In this document: positions 1 to 8,571 of the stretch, one piece after another
How the letters are laid out: each line of letters starts with the position of its first letter
Numbering within the stretch: the first letter of the stretch is position 1
Assembly (NCBI RefSeq): GCF_026898135.2
Contig: NZ_CP114035.2
Span: 5,559,501-5,623,500, forward strand
DNA length: 64,000 nucleotides
Direction of reading: 5' to 3'
DNA from: Pseudomonas fortuita
GTDB lineage: Bacteria; Pseudomonadota; Gammaproteobacteria; Pseudomonadales; Pseudomonadaceae
Notes under the pieces: model-generated
Seen by the model: only the letters and a program-made list of their open reading frames with translations
What the model was told of the DNA's origin: nothing
Databases searched by the model: none
Made by a program: the position numbers and the translations under genes

Positions 1-630
1 GAAGTCGCTGAAGCCATAGCGCTGCTCGGCCGCTTCGGCCAGACGCACCACCGCTTCCGGGGTCAAGGCCTTCTCGTGGCGCACGCGGAACCAGTCGTCA
101 TCGGCATCGGCCTCATTGCGGTAGGCCAGGTCGGTGTGTTGACGGTCGCCGATGTAGAACAGGTAACCCAGCATCTTCACCGCATCGCGCTGCTGCCCCT
201 CGCCCAGCAAGGCTGCCATAGGCACGTTGAGGTGCTGGCCAAGCAGGTCGAGCAGTGCCGACTCGATGGCCGTTACTGCATGCACGGTAATGCGCAGGTC
301 AAACGTCTGCAGGCCGCGACCAGCCGAGTCCCGGCTGGCAAAGGTCTGGCGCATGGCATTGAGCACGCGCTGGTAGTGGCCGATCGGCTGGCCGAGCACC
401 AGGTTGCGGGCGTCTTCCAGGGTCTGGCGAATGTTTTCACCGCCAGGCACCTCGCCCAGCCCGGTATTGCCAGCGCTGTCGCGCAGCACTACCACGTTGC
501 GGGTGAAATACGGGCCATGGGCGCCACTGAGGTTCAGCAGCATGCTGTCATGGCCGGCCACGGGAATAACGCGCAGGTCGGTGACCACCGGAGTACTGGT
601 ATGAACGGCGGGATTGGTCTGCATAGTCAT
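1..630 (-). CDS. gudD: Glucarate dehydratase (partial, N-terminal 210 residues)
   Basis: Enolase-superfamily enzyme that dehydrates D-glucarate to 5-keto-4-deoxy-D-glucarate in the cytoplasm. The visible part aligns closely, from memory, with E. coli GudD: an early [17 protein letters not shown] segment, [19 protein letters not shown] and the [11 protein letters not shown] loop. The gene runs off the left edge at YGFSDF, just before the catalytic Lys-X-Lys expected in this family, so the barrel active site cannot be checked here. The start is ATG at 630, with GCGAGA upstream; a second ATG at 624 is possible. It lies 19 bp after the gudP stop, so the two are probably one leftward operon controlled from the palindromic operators near 2084 and 2224. 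Confidence 0.93.
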   Translation of the reverse strand, partial: MTMQTNPAVHTSTPVVTDLRVIPVAGHDSMLLNLSGAHGPYFTRNVVVLRDSAGNTGLGEVPGGENIRQTLEDARNLVLGQPIGHYQRVLNAMRQTFASRDSAGRGLQTFDLRITVHAVTAIESALLDLLGQHLNVPMAALLGEGQQRDAVKMLGYLFYIGDRQHTDLAYRNEADADDDWFRVRHEKALTPEAVVRLAEAAEQRYGFSDF

Positions 631-649
631 GATTGTTGTCTCGCAGTCA

Positions 650-2002
650 TCAGTGGGTATGGCCCAGGGCCGAGGGGGCCTTGAGGTCATCGGTAGGGGC
701 GCCCTTGGGGCGAGTGCGTACAAAGAAGATGGCAATGGCCGCCAGCACCGAGGTCACGGCCAGGCCGTACAGCCCACCCTGGATCGAACCGGTCTGCTGC
801 TCCAGCAGGCCGAAGGTGGTGGGGGCAACAAAGCCGCCGAGGTTGCCGACCGAGTTGATCAGGGCGATCACTGCCGCCGCGATGCGGGCATCCAGGTAAC
901 CCTGCGGGATCGGCCAGAACAGTGACGATGCCGACTTGAACCCGATGGCCGCGAAGCACACGGCGACAAAGGCGAACACCGGCCCACCGGTGGTGGACAT
1001 GAACATGCCGATGGCGGCGACCAACAGGGCACCGGCTACCCAGGCCTGCTGGAACTTCCAGCGCGCAGAACCAGCGGCAAAGGCGTACATGGCCAGGATC
1101 GAGATCAGCCACGGGATCGAGTTGAAAAAGCCGACCTGCAGGTCGCTGAGGTCACCCATGCGCTTGATGATGCTAGGCAGCCAGAAGGTGGCAGCGTAGA
1201 TGGTCAACTGAATGCAGAAGTAGATCACGCAGAACAGCACGATCTGGCGATCCTTGAGCAGGGTCCAGGCCGATGCCTTGACTGTACCAACGGCTTCACG
1301 CTCACGTTGCTCACGGTCGATGGCGGCCACTAGCGCGTCCTGCTCGGCCTGGCTCAACCACTTGGCATCTTGCGGCTTGGAATCCAGCCAGAAAAACACG
1401 AAGAAGCACAGTACAACAGAGGCCATGCCTTCGATGAACAGCATCCACTGCCAGCCATGCATACCCAGGCCCTGAATCTGCATCAACGCCCCGGCCAGCG
1501 GCCCGGAAATCAGCGAAGCCAGCGCCGAACCGCTGAGGAAGATGGCAATCGCCTTACCGCGCTCGGCGCGTGGCAGCCAGCGGGTGAAGTAGTAGATCAC
1601 CCCAGGGAAGAAGCCCGCCTCGGCAACCCCCAGCAGAAAGCGCAGCACGTAAAACTGGGTTTCGTTTTGCACAAAGGCCATGGCCGTGGCTACCAAGCCC
1701 CAGGTGAACATGATGCGGGTCAGCCAAAGCCGCGCCCCCACCTTTTGCAGCAACATGTTCGAAGGCACTTCGAACAACGCATAACCAATGAAGAACAAGC
1801 CGGCGCCAAAGCCATAGGCCGCAGCGCTGATGCCCAGATCGCTTTCCAGGTGCGGGCGGATGAAACCGATATTGACGCGGTCGAGGTAGTTGACGATGAA
1901 CATGATGACAAACAGCGGCAGGACATGACGCTTGACCTTGGCCACGGCACTGGCCAAGACGTCACTGTCGTGCCGGGCAGACGGAGTGAGGGTGTCGTTC
2001 AC
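650..2002 (-). CDS. gudP: MFS D-glucarate/sugar-acid transporter
   Basis: Twelve-helix major facilitator of the anion:cation symporter type, about 450 residues. It carries the family signature [10 protein letters not shown] near the N-terminus and long hydrophobic segments throughout. Its place directly upstream of gudD suggests proton-coupled uptake of D-glucarate or a related aldarate. I place the start at the GTG at 2002, because GGGAG lies 8 bases before it. A longer reading from a GTG at 2017 adds five residues but has no good ribosome site. Its promoter should lie in the 2003-2263 spacer shared with the divergent regulator. The substrate is inferred from context; related galactarate carriers look similar. 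Confidence 0.88.
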   Translation of the reverse strand: MNDTLTPSARHDSDVLASAVAKVKRHVLPLFVIMFIVNYLDRVNIGFIRPHLESDLGISAAAYGFGAGLFFIGYALFEVPSNMLLQKVGARLWLTRIMFTWGLVATAMAFVQNETQFYVLRFLLGVAEAGFFPGVIYYFTRWLPRAERGKAIAIFLSGSALASLISGPLAGALMQIQGLGMHGWQWMLFIEGMASVVLCFFVFFWLDSKPQDAKWLSQAEQDALVAAIDREQREREAVGTVKASAWTLLKDRQIVLFCVIYFCIQLTIYAATFWLPSIIKRMGDLSDLQVGFFNSIPWLISILAMYAFAAGSARWKFQQAWVAGALLVAAIGMFMSTTGGPVFAFVAVCFAAIGFKSASSLFWPIPQGYLDARIAAAVIALINSVGNLGGFVAPTTFGLLEQQTGSIQGGLYGLAVTSVLAAIAIFFVRTRPKGAPTDDLKAPSALGHTH

Positions 2003-2083
2003 TTGCAAATCTCCCACTAATTGTTTTTGTGCGGGTCTGGGTTGTCTGACATGGCAGTGGGGATGAGCATATGCGTGGCGATG

Positions 2084-2094
2084 TTGTACGACAA
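2084..2094. promoter_or_regulatory. Predicted FadR-type operator (gud-proximal)
   Basis: TTGT-ACG-ACAA has perfect 4-bp arms around a 3-bp centre. It fits the general GT(N)xAC pattern bound by FadR-subfamily GntR regulators. It lies about 80 bp upstream of the gudP start, where bound repressor could block leftward transcription. The same core recurs at 2229-2239. Confidence 0.55.
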
Positions 2095-2223
2095 GATCAA
2101 CAATGTCGGTAAAACAGCAAAATACAAGCTTTCATAATGTAAACATGCTGCGATCTTTCAAAAACAGCGAAGCTAAACAGCAGTCTGAAGGCACAAATAA
2201 TCGGCAAAAAATAATTTTATGGT

Positions 2224-2244
2224 TTAACTTGTCGTACAAGTTAA
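2224..2244. promoter_or_regulatory. Predicted FadR-type operator, 9-bp perfect inverted repeat
   Basis: TTAACTTGT and ACAAGTTAA are perfect inverted repeats around the centre CGT. The inner core TTGT-CGT-ACAA is the same as the site at 2084 except for the central bases. It ends 19 bp before the regulator's ATG, a position that suits autorepression. The surrounding spacer is AT-rich compared with the window. Confidence 0.65.
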
Positions 2245-2263
2245 GCGCGAAACGGATCACAGC

Positions 2264-2965
2264 ATGGAACACGAAAACGCCCGCAAGCACGGCCACAGCC
2301 GCGCCCATGACCTTGTCTCCAGCCTGACCCAACAGATTTTGCTGGGCACCTTCAAGCCGGGCGACAAGCTGCCTTCAGAGAACACGCTGGTGCGCGAGCA
2401 CGGGGTCAGTCGCACGGTGGTGCGTGAGGCCTTGTCCAAGTTGCAGGCCTCCGGGCTGGTAGAGCCGCGCCACGGTATCGGTACCTTCGTGATGGCGCGC
2501 CAGGCCCAGGCCGGGCTGCGTATGGCAGCGGAAAGCGCGGCGAATGTGCGTGACCTGCTGGAACTGCGTATTGGCCTGGAAGGCCAAGCCGCCGCCCTGG
2601 CTGCGCTGCGCCGTGACAAGGGGCACCTGGTGCGCATGCGCCAGGCGCTGGATGACTATCAGGACCTGGCAGCCGCCGGCGACAGCTGTATCGAGCCCGA
2701 CCGACGTTTCCACCTACTGATTGCCGAGGCCACCGGCAACCTGTACTTCACCGAAATGCTGCTGCACCTGGGCAACAGCCTGATCCCGCGCAACCGCATG
2801 GCCCTGGCCGAACGCGGCGGGGCGAAGCTGGCGCGGCAGGCGTACCTGGCCAACCTGGAGCACGAGGCAATCCTCAATGCCATCCGCCGGCAAGACCCGG
2901 ACGCAGCGAGGGCGGCGGTCTGCCTGCACCTGTCCAACAGCCGCGACCGTTTGCTGCCGGGCTAG
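2264..2965 (+). CDS. FadR-family (GntR/FCD) transcriptional regulator
   Basis: A 233-residue repressor type. The N-terminal winged helix contains GDKLPSENTLVREHGVSRTVVREAL and then GLVEPRHGIGTFV, both standard GntR motifs. The C-terminal all-helical FCD domain has the spaced acidic and histidine residues (DRRFHLLIAEATGN, then EHEAILNAI and a final HLSNSRDR) that hold a metal and the effector. It is divergent from gudP-gudD and has a strong palindrome just upstream, so it most likely represses the glucarate genes and itself, with a sugar acid as inducer. That role is inference from position. GGA lies nine bases before the ATG. Confidence 0.9.
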   Translation: MEHENARKHGHSRAHDLVSSLTQQILLGTFKPGDKLPSENTLVREHGVSRTVVREALSKLQASGLVEPRHGIGTFVMARQAQAGLRMAAESAANVRDLLELRIGLEGQAAALAALRRDKGHLVRMRQALDDYQDLAAAGDSCIEPDRRFHLLIAEATGNLYFTEMLLHLGNSLIPRNRMALAERGGAKLARQAYLANLEHEAILNAIRRQDPDAARAAVCLHLSNSRDRLLPG

Positions 2966-3009
2966 GGGCCGCTGCGCAGCCCTTCGCGGGTGCGCCCGCT
3001 CACACAGGT
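2966..3009. repeat. REP element (single)
   Basis: One copy of the Pseudomonas REP core, CCCTTCGCGGG...CGCCCGCTCACACAGG, directly after the stop codon of the regulator. The preceding GGGGCCGCTGCGCAGCCC can itself pair. It may end transcription between convergent genes. Confidence 0.7.
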
Positions 3010-3044
3010 CCCGCGTATGGGCAGGGCCTTTGGGAGTCCAGCCT

Positions 3045-4055
3045 TCACCAGGTCAGGCAGATCTTGCCGAAATGCCGGTTGCTTTCCTGGTAGCGGAACG
3101 CTTCGACGATCTGCTCCAGTTCGAAGTGCTTGTCCACCACCGGCCGCAGGCCGTTGGCATCGATCGCCCGCACCATCGCCTGCTGCTGGGCGCGGCTGCC
3201 CACCAGCACACCTTGCAGACGAATCTGCCGCACCAGCGCCTGCACCAGCGGCAGCTGACCGGCCACGCCGGTAAGGATGCCAATCAGCGACACATGCCCA
3301 CCGATGCGCGCGGCAATCATCGACTGCTCCAGCGTCGCCGGGCCGCCCACTTCGATCACATGGTCGACACCGCGGTTGCCGGTGAGCGCGCGCACCTTCT
3401 CACCCCAAGCCGGGGTGCTCTTGTAATTGATCAGGTGGTCGGCGCCCAGGGCCTTCAGGCGCTCCAGCTTGGCGTCGCTGGACGACGTGGCGATCACGGT
3501 GGCGCCAGCCAGCTTGGCGAACTGCAGGGCGAAGATCGACACACCACCGGTGCCTTGCACCAGTACCGTGTCGCCAGGTTTGAGGTGGTCGTCGCTCATC
3601 AGCGCACGCCAGGCGGTGAGGCCTGCGGTGGTCAGGGTAGCCGCTTCAGCGTGGCTGAAGCCCTTGGGGGCCAGGGTGAACGCGGTGGCACGGGCAGTGA
3701 CCTGCTCACGGGCATAACCATCGAGGCCGTCGCCGGGTACCCTGCCAAAGCCTTCGACGTTGGCCTGGCCGTCGAGCCAGTCGGGGAAGAAGGTGCTGAC
3801 CACATCGTCGCCCACCTGGAACTCGCTGACACCTTCGCCCACCGCAACCACTTCACCAGCGCCATCGGCCATGGGGATACGCCGCTCGCTCGGGCCCCAC
3901 ATGCCGCTGACCACGGCAAAGTCGTGATAGTTGAGGGAGCTGGCGTGCAGGCGCACGGTGATTTCGCCGGCCTTGGGGGCAGCGGCCTCGCTTGTGCCGA
4001 CCTCGACCTTGTCGTAGCCGCCGCCGGGTTGTACGTAGATGGCCTTGCTGGTCAT
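3045..4055 (-). CDS. Zinc-free medium-chain dehydrogenase/quinone reductase-like oxidoreductase
   Basis: A 336-residue member of the medium-chain alcohol dehydrogenase superfamily. The N-terminal GroES-like fold contains HASSLNYHDF and DGAGEVVAVGEGV. The Rossmann nucleotide motif is GTGGVS at residues 168-173, in the context TVLVQGTGGVSIFALQFAK. The catalytic zinc ligands and the four-cysteine structural zinc loop are absent, which points to a quinone reductase or NADPH-dependent enone reductase rather than a classical alcohol dehydrogenase. GGAG sits about 8 bases before the ATG. It converges on the regulator to its left. The substrate cannot be read from sequence. Confidence 0.85.
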   Translation of the reverse strand: MTSKAIYVQPGGGYDKVEVGTSEAAAPKAGEITVRLHASSLNYHDFAVVSGMWGPSERRIPMADGAGEVVAVGEGVSEFQVGDDVVSTFFPDWLDGQANVEGFGRVPGDGLDGYAREQVTARATAFTLAPKGFSHAEAATLTTAGLTAWRALMSDDHLKPGDTVLVQGTGGVSIFALQFAKLAGATVIATSSSDAKLERLKALGADHLINYKSTPAWGEKVRALTGNRGVDHVIEVGGPATLEQSMIAARIGGHVSLIGILTGVAGQLPLVQALVRQIRLQGVLVGSRAQQQAMVRAIDANGLRPVVDKHFELEQIVEAFRYQESNRHFGKICLTW

Positions 4056-4106
4056 GGGTGGGTCTCCGTATCAGAGGAAAGAATGGGGTTCAGCATAGAC
4101 AGGTTC

Positions 4107-4348
4107 GGCCCTTTCGCGGGCACGCCCGCTCCCACAGGGGCACCACAGCCCTGAGACTCGCGCAATACCTGTGGGAGCGGGCTTGCCCCGCGAAGCAGGC
4201 GACGCGATGGATGGCCCCGGCTGCGCCGGGGTTCGCGGGACAAGCCCGCTCCCACAAAGTCATTGCTAAATCAGTAAATCAGTTGGGCTGCGCTGTCGCG
4301 CAGGGAGCAAGTGCCATTGTGGGAGCGGGCATGCCCGCGAAGAGGCCC
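4107..4348. repeat. Cluster of four REP elements filling a 310-bp spacer
   Basis: The whole gap 4056-4365 is REP-derived. Four copies sit at about 4107-4140, 4168-4199, 4224-4257 and 4318-4348, in alternating orientation. Each has the TTCGCGGG/CCCGCGAA and CCCGCTCCCACA/TGTGGGAGCGGG halves. Adjacent opposed copies can fold into long hairpins. I see no gene in the gap. Confidence 0.85.
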
Positions 4349-4365
4349 GCATTGCCAACACAAAA

Positions 4366-4956
4366 TCAGCCCAGCATCACCTTCAGTGCCCGGCAATCGG
4401 CCGCATGCCAGTCCGCCAGCTCCGGCCATGGGTTATCCGGCAGGTTCACCAGCACCGTGCGCGCACCCGCTGCACGACCGCAGTCCAGGTCAAACCGGTA
4501 ATCCCCCACCATCACCAGCTCGCTCGGCGCCACGCCCCAGGCACCGGCAATTTTCAGCAGCCCATCCGGGCTTGGCTTGGGCGCCGCTTCGTCACGCCCA
4601 AGAATGTGCTCCACCGGGAAGCAGTCTGCCAAGCCGATGGCCTCCAGCGTCACATGCGCCAGCTCGCGGGCATTGCGGGTCAGGATGCCCAGCCGGCACC
4701 CGCGCCCGGCCAACTCGCGCACCAGCTCCACCGCCCCGGTGGCCGCCGTGGAGGCTACCGCCAGGTCGCGTTCGTGCTCCAGCAACCAGGCATGCTTGGC
4801 CGCCGCTTCGTCTGCCGGCAACGCCGCCAGGTGGGTGAGGATGTCGTGCTCGGCCGGTATCTCCAACGCCACGCGAATGGCGTCGAAATCATGCACGGCC
4901 ACGGTCAGGGTACCGTCCATGTCGAACACCCAGTGACGCACCTCGCCCAGGCTCAT
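4366..4956 (-). CDS. HAD-superfamily (subfamily IA) phosphatase
   Basis: A 196-residue hydrolase. Motif I is FDMDGT at residues 11-16 (nucleophile and acid Asp), motif II is in GILTRN, motif III lysine is in APKPSPDG, and motif IV is GDYRFDLDCG. The cap is small and helical, as in phosphoglycolate-phosphatase-like enzymes. The start is ATG 4956, because it overlaps the tesB stop as ATGA, a sign of translational coupling. Longer readings extend into tesB and are not credible. The substrate is unknown. Pairing with an acyl-CoA thioesterase does not by itself define a pathway. Confidence 0.88.
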   Translation of the reverse strand: MSLGEVRHWVFDMDGTLTVAVHDFDAIRVALEIPAEHDILTHLAALPADEAAAKHAWLLEHERDLAVASTAATGAVELVRELAGRGCRLGILTRNARELAHVTLEAIGLADCFPVEHILGRDEAAPKPSPDGLLKIAGAWGVAPSELVMVGDYRFDLDCGRAAGARTVLVNLPDNPWPELADWHAADCRALKVMLG

Positions 4957-5822
4957 GCCCAGTCCTTGCGATGGCGAATCAGGCCTTCCTGGCTCGACGA
5001 TGCCACCAGTTGCCCGGCCTGGTTGAAGATGCTGCCGCGGCAGAAACCGCGGGAGTTCCCGGCCCAGGGGCTGTCTGTTGCGTACAGCAGCCACTCATCG
5101 GCGCGCAGGTTGCCATGGAACCACAGCGAATGGTCGAGGCTGGCGATTTGCATGTCGCGCTGCCACACCGACTTGCCATGCGGCAGCAACGCCGTGGTCA
5201 GCAGGCCGAAGTCCGAGGCATAGGCCAGCAGGTACTTGTGCAGGGCGGGTACGTCGGGCAGGTTGCCGTCGGCGCGAAACCAGGCGTACTTCACCGGGTC
5301 GCCGGGCTTGGGGTTGAACGGGTCGCGCTCGGTGACCGGGCGGATCTCGATTGGCTTGGCGCACAGCACTTTGTCGCGAATACGCTCGGGCAACTGGTCG
5401 GCCATGGCGCGGGCCAGCTCCACCTCGGTGGGCAGGTTTTCCGGGCCGACCACGTCAGGCATTTGCGCCTGGTGCCCGAAACCTTCCTCGTCGTACTGGA
5501 ACGACGCGCTGCAGGTGAAGATGGTCTGGCCCTTCTGGATCGCCGTCACCCGTCGGGTACTGAAGCTGCCGCCATCGCGCACGCGGTCCACCGAGTACAC
5601 CACCGGCAGGCTGGCATCGCCCGGGCGCAGGAAGTAGCCATGCAACGAATGCACATGGCGGGCGTCCTCGACTGTCTGGCTGGCCGCCGACAACGATTGG
5701 CCCAGCACCTGCCCACCGTACAACTGACGGAAGCCCAGGTCCTGGCTGCGTCCACGGAACAGGTTCTCCTCGATGGATTCGAGGCTCAACAGGTCGACCA
5801 GGTCGTCCAACACATGACTCAT
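4953..5822 (-). CDS. tesB: Acyl-CoA thioesterase II
   Basis: A 289-residue double-hotdog thioesterase that hydrolyses medium- and long-chain acyl-CoAs to free acid and CoA. Seen: ENLFRGRSQDLGFRQLYGGQVLGQSL at the N-terminal hotdog, HSLHGYFLRPGD, RRVTAIQKGQTIFT, and the C-terminal catalytic Asp region ASLDHSLWFHG. Length matches E. coli TesB (about 286). The start is ATG 5822, with GAGGAG about 9 bases upstream. It is the first gene of a two-gene leftward unit whose stop overlaps the HAD phosphatase start. Confidence 0.95.
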   Translation of the reverse strand: MSHVLDDLVDLLSLESIEENLFRGRSQDLGFRQLYGGQVLGQSLSAASQTVEDARHVHSLHGYFLRPGDASLPVVYSVDRVRDGGSFSTRRVTAIQKGQTIFTCSASFQYDEEGFGHQAQMPDVVGPENLPTEVELARAMADQLPERIRDKVLCAKPIEIRPVTERDPFNPKPGDPVKYAWFRADGNLPDVPALHKYLLAYASDFGLLTTALLPHGKSVWQRDMQIASLDHSLWFHGNLRADEWLLYATDSPWAGNSRGFCRGSIFNQAGQLVASSSQEGLIRHRKDWA

Positions 5823-5918
5823 TGGGGGTTCTCCTCGCAAGGCAACACGTCTCTACAGCGCTCGTTATGAAGGCAAATGATACAGGGTTTGTCATTCTTA
5901 CCGGGCATGGCCGTGCGT

Positions 5919-6488
5919 TCAGGCGCGCAGGGTGCGCTCCCAAAGCGCGCGGTCGATGCGGTACAGCACATGCGGGCGCAACGGGTGCCCCACGGGCAGG
6001 CGGGGGTGTTCGAAGCTGCCGTTCAGGTCCTGCTGCATGCCGATGGCCTGCATCACCTTCTGCGACGGCAAGTTGCTCTCGCTAGTGAACGACACCACCT
6101 CTTCCAGGCGCAATTGGGCGAAAGCACAACGCAGGCAGGTCCACGCCGCCTCGCTGGCAAAGCCCAGGCCCCAGTGGCGACGTGCCAGGCGCCAGCCGAT
6201 CTCCACCGCCGGGGCAAAAGGCGCGTCGAAATTGACATTGAGCAACCCGGTCATGCCGATGAATGCACCACTGTCCTTGCGCTCCAAGGCCCACAGGCCA
6301 AAGCCGTACTCATTGAAATGCCCGCGTACCCGGCCGATCAACGCTGCCGCCTCAACACGCGTCAGCGGCGCCGGAAAATAGCGCATCACCTGTGGGTCGG
6401 CGCACAGCGCGGCGAACTCGCGCAAGTCATCGTCATGCCATTGACGCAGCACCAGCCGTGCGCTTTCCAGTTCAAGAATGGGGGTCAT
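5919..6488 (-). CDS. GNAT N-acetyltransferase (RimJ/RimL type)
   Basis: A 189-residue Gcn5-related acetyltransferase. The opening TPILELESARLVLRQWHDDD is typical of the RimJ-like Acetyltransf_3 group. The acetyl-CoA loop region is EIGWRLARRHWGLGFASEA, followed by VVSFTSESNLPSQKVMQAIGM, where the Asn-Ser segment usually supports catalysis. GGAG lies about 8-10 bases before the ATG. It stands alone, 97 bp upstream of tesB on the same strand. The acceptor is unknown: ribosomal protein, amino acid or small amine are all possible. Confidence 0.87.
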   Translation of the reverse strand: MTPILELESARLVLRQWHDDDLREFAALCADPQVMRYFPAPLTRVEAAALIGRVRGHFNEYGFGLWALERKDSGAFIGMTGLLNVNFDAPFAPAVEIGWRLARRHWGLGFASEAAWTCLRCAFAQLRLEEVVSFTSESNLPSQKVMQAIGMQQDLNGSFEHPRLPVGHPLRPHVLYRIDRALWERTLRA

Positions 6489-6667
6489 CGTGCCTGCTCC
6501 GGTTTACCGCCTTGCAGTTTACAGCGTAGGCGCGGGCGCGGGGTTCACCCAGCCGGCAGCCGCCAAATGCAATTTTCACACGCCCTTCACCGGTCCCCGA
6601 CAGGCCACTTGGCAGGATGCTGCCATCCACCTCCGCGCCAACCGCGGCACCGCCAACGGAGCAACAC

Positions 6668-7354
6668 ATGCTATCGAGCAACACCCTGGGACACCCTGCC
6701 ATTCACGCCCGGCGCAAGCGGCGCCTGTCACGCAAAGCCCTCGGTGCCGCCCTTGGGCTTTGCATGGTCGTGGCGGCGGTGACCACCTGGCTGGCGACGA
6801 GGACGCATATCGTGGACCTTGGTAACGAGCAACAACTGAGTGACAGCGGCCTGCTGCAGGACTGGGCCGACGGCGCAGTGATCGTGATGATCCGCCACGC
6901 CGAACGCTGCGACAGCGCCCCCGGCCCCTGCCTGGGCGACCCCACCGGCATCACTGTGGCCGGCAGCCAGGCCGCCGGACGCGTTGGCCAAGGGTTGCAC
7001 CAACTGGGCCTTGACAACGCCGATATGCTTAGCAGCCCGAAACTGCGCACCCGGCAAACCGCGCATTTCATCCTCGGCCAGGCGGTGGCCAGCGAGAACT
7101 GGCTGGAAGGCTGTGACAACCAGTTCGCCAGTGAAGCACTCTCACGCAAGCGCCCCGGCCACAACCTGGTGCTGGTGACCCACAATGGCTGCATCGACCA
7201 TTTCGCCCGCCAGCAGAACGTTGCGGGTGGCGAGCGCGAGAGTGGCTATGCCAGTGCCCTGTTCGTGTCGGTGGATGGCAATGGCAAGGCACGCATCCTC
7301 GGGCGACTGAACGAACCCGACTGGCAACGCGTATTGGCCAGCACAGGAAAATAG
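6668..7354 (+). CDS. Membrane-anchored histidine phosphatase family protein (Ais/PmrG-like)
   Basis: A 228-residue protein with one N-terminal membrane segment (about residues 26-44) after a basic stretch, so the catalytic domain is probably periplasmic. The phosphatase signature is MIRHAER with the nucleophile His at 77, and a second histidine lies in VTHNGCID near the C-terminus. The arginine/lysine that follows RHAE and the SPKLRTRQTA segment also fit the family. Proteins of this kind are annotated as heptose phosphatases modifying lipopolysaccharide core (Ais/PmrG); that substrate is inference. The start is ATG 6668, with GGAG six bases upstream; an ATG 51 bases earlier has no ribosome site. 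Confidence 0.8.
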   Translation: MLSSNTLGHPAIHARRKRRLSRKALGAALGLCMVVAAVTTWLATRTHIVDLGNEQQLSDSGLLQDWADGAVIVMIRHAERCDSAPGPCLGDPTGITVAGSQAAGRVGQGLHQLGLDNADMLSSPKLRTRQTAHFILGQAVASENWLEGCDNQFASEALSRKRPGHNLVLVTHNGCIDHFARQQNVAGGERESGYASALFVSVDGNGKARILGRLNEPDWQRVLASTGK

Positions 7355-7377
7355 CCCTCAAACGTAAACGCGATCCC

Positions 7378-7417
7378 TGTGGGAGCGGCCCAATCGCGAC
7401 ACAAGGCCGCTCCCACA
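7378..7417. repeat. REP-like inverted repeat, 13-bp perfect arms
   Basis: TGTGGGAGCGGCC (7378-7390) and GGCCGCTCCCACA (7405-7417) are perfect complements around a 14-bp loop. This is a variant REP hairpin just after the phosphatase stop and may act as its 3' end. Confidence 0.7.
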
Positions 7418-7508
7418 AAAGGGCCAGTACCGGCGAAAAAAACAGGTACTCCCATTGCAGTCACCCGTCATGGCAAGATCAGCACTGGCCCTGATTGCGA
7501 CCCCACCC

Positions 7509-8423
7509 ATGCCGTTGCCGCTGATCTACCACGAAGACTACAGCCCGGAGTTCCCCGCCGAACACCGCTTCCCGATGGACAAGTTCCGCCTGCTGCATGA
7601 CCACCTGGTGGACAGCGGGCTGACCACCGACCAGGCATTGCTGCGCCCGGACATCTGCCCCAACGACATCCTCGCCCTGGCCCACGACCGTGGCTATATC
7701 GAGCGTTACATGAACGGCGACCTGTCCCGCGAGGACCAGCGTCGCCTCGGCCTGCCCTGGAGCGAAGCCCTGGCCCGGCGCACGGTGCGGGCTGTGGGTG
7801 GCTCGCTGCTGACCGCCGAGATGGCGCTGCAACATGGCATCGCCTGCCACCTCGCCGGTGGCACCCACCATGCCCATTACGACCACCCCGCCGGCTTCTG
7901 CATCTTCAACGACCTGGCCGTGATCAGCCGCTACCTGCTGGAGGCTGGCCGGGTACACCGGGTACTGATCTTCGATTGCGATGTGCACCAGGGTGACGGC
8001 ACCGCGCGCATCCTGCACGACACCCCCGAGGCCATCACCGTGTCGTTGCATTGCGAACAGAACTTCCCGGCCCGCAAGGCGCAGAGCGACTGGGACATTC
8101 CCCTGCCCCGTGGCATGGGCGATGCGGCCTACCTGAAGGTGGTGGACGACACCCTTAACTACCTGCTGCCGCTCTATCAACCCGACCTGGTGCTGTATGA
8201 CGCCGGCGTCGATGTGCACAAGGACGACGCCCTTGGCTACCTGCAACTGACTGACGCCGGCCTGGCCGCCCGTGACGAAGCGGTGCTGCGCCATTGTCTG
8301 GGCCGTGACATCCCGGTGGTTGGCGTGATCGGCGGCGGCTACAGCAAGGACCGCGAAGCGTTGGCCAGGCGCCATGGCATCCTTCACCACAGCGCGGCAC
8401 GCGTCATCGGTTGTTCACAGTGA
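7509..8423 (+). CDS. Histone-deacetylase-like amidohydrolase (class II HDAC/AcuC/AphA family)
   Basis: A 304-residue zinc amidohydrolase of the arginase-deacetylase fold. Seen: paired histidines in GGTHHAHYDHPAGFC (H120, H121), the metal set DCDVHQGDG (D156, D158, H160), a later Asp in YDAGVDVHKDD, and GVIGGGYS near the end. These are the catalytic and zinc ligands of HDAC-like enzymes. Bacterial members deacylate polyamines, acetylated small molecules or protein lysines; the target here is unknown. The start is uncertain: ATG 7509 gives the usual N-terminus MPLPLIYHEDYSPEFP, while ATG 7470 adds 13 residues. Neither has a clear ribosome site. Confidence 0.87.
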   Translation: MPLPLIYHEDYSPEFPAEHRFPMDKFRLLHDHLVDSGLTTDQALLRPDICPNDILALAHDRGYIERYMNGDLSREDQRRLGLPWSEALARRTVRAVGGSLLTAEMALQHGIACHLAGGTHHAHYDHPAGFCIFNDLAVISRYLLEAGRVHRVLIFDCDVHQGDGTARILHDTPEAITVSLHCEQNFPARKAQSDWDIPLPRGMGDAAYLKVVDDTLNYLLPLYQPDLVLYDAGVDVHKDDALGYLQLTDAGLAARDEAVLRHCLGRDIPVVGVIGGGYSKDREALARRHGILHHSAARVIGCSQ

Positions 8424-8436
8424 CTGTGGAACCGCT

Positions 8437-8445
8437 TGTGGATAA
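8437..8445 (-). other. Perfect DnaA box
   Basis: TGTGGATAA is the exact complement of the DnaA box TTATCCACA. It lies in the 148-bp spacer upstream of the flavoprotein gene. Two further perfect boxes lie inside that gene at 8969-8977 and 9027-9035, both in the opposite orientation. Confidence 0.5.
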
Positions 8446-8571
8446 CCTGCGGGAAAGGCGCTGTAGCCCTTTGTACGCAAGGCCTGCAGAACTATGATCA
8501 TTTTTTGACCAGTGCTTCCATGGGCAGCGCTGCGCTAGAATGCGCATCTTTTCCACAGCCTGCTGCCCACC

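Noticed and set aside
1982..2017. GTG at 2017 as the gudP start
   Set aside because: No ribosome site precedes it, while GGGAG lies eight bases before the GTG at 2002.
4107..4348. CRISPR-like array from regularly spaced similar units
   Set aside because: Units alternate in orientation, differ from each other, have uneven spacing and match REP elements; no cas genes are present.
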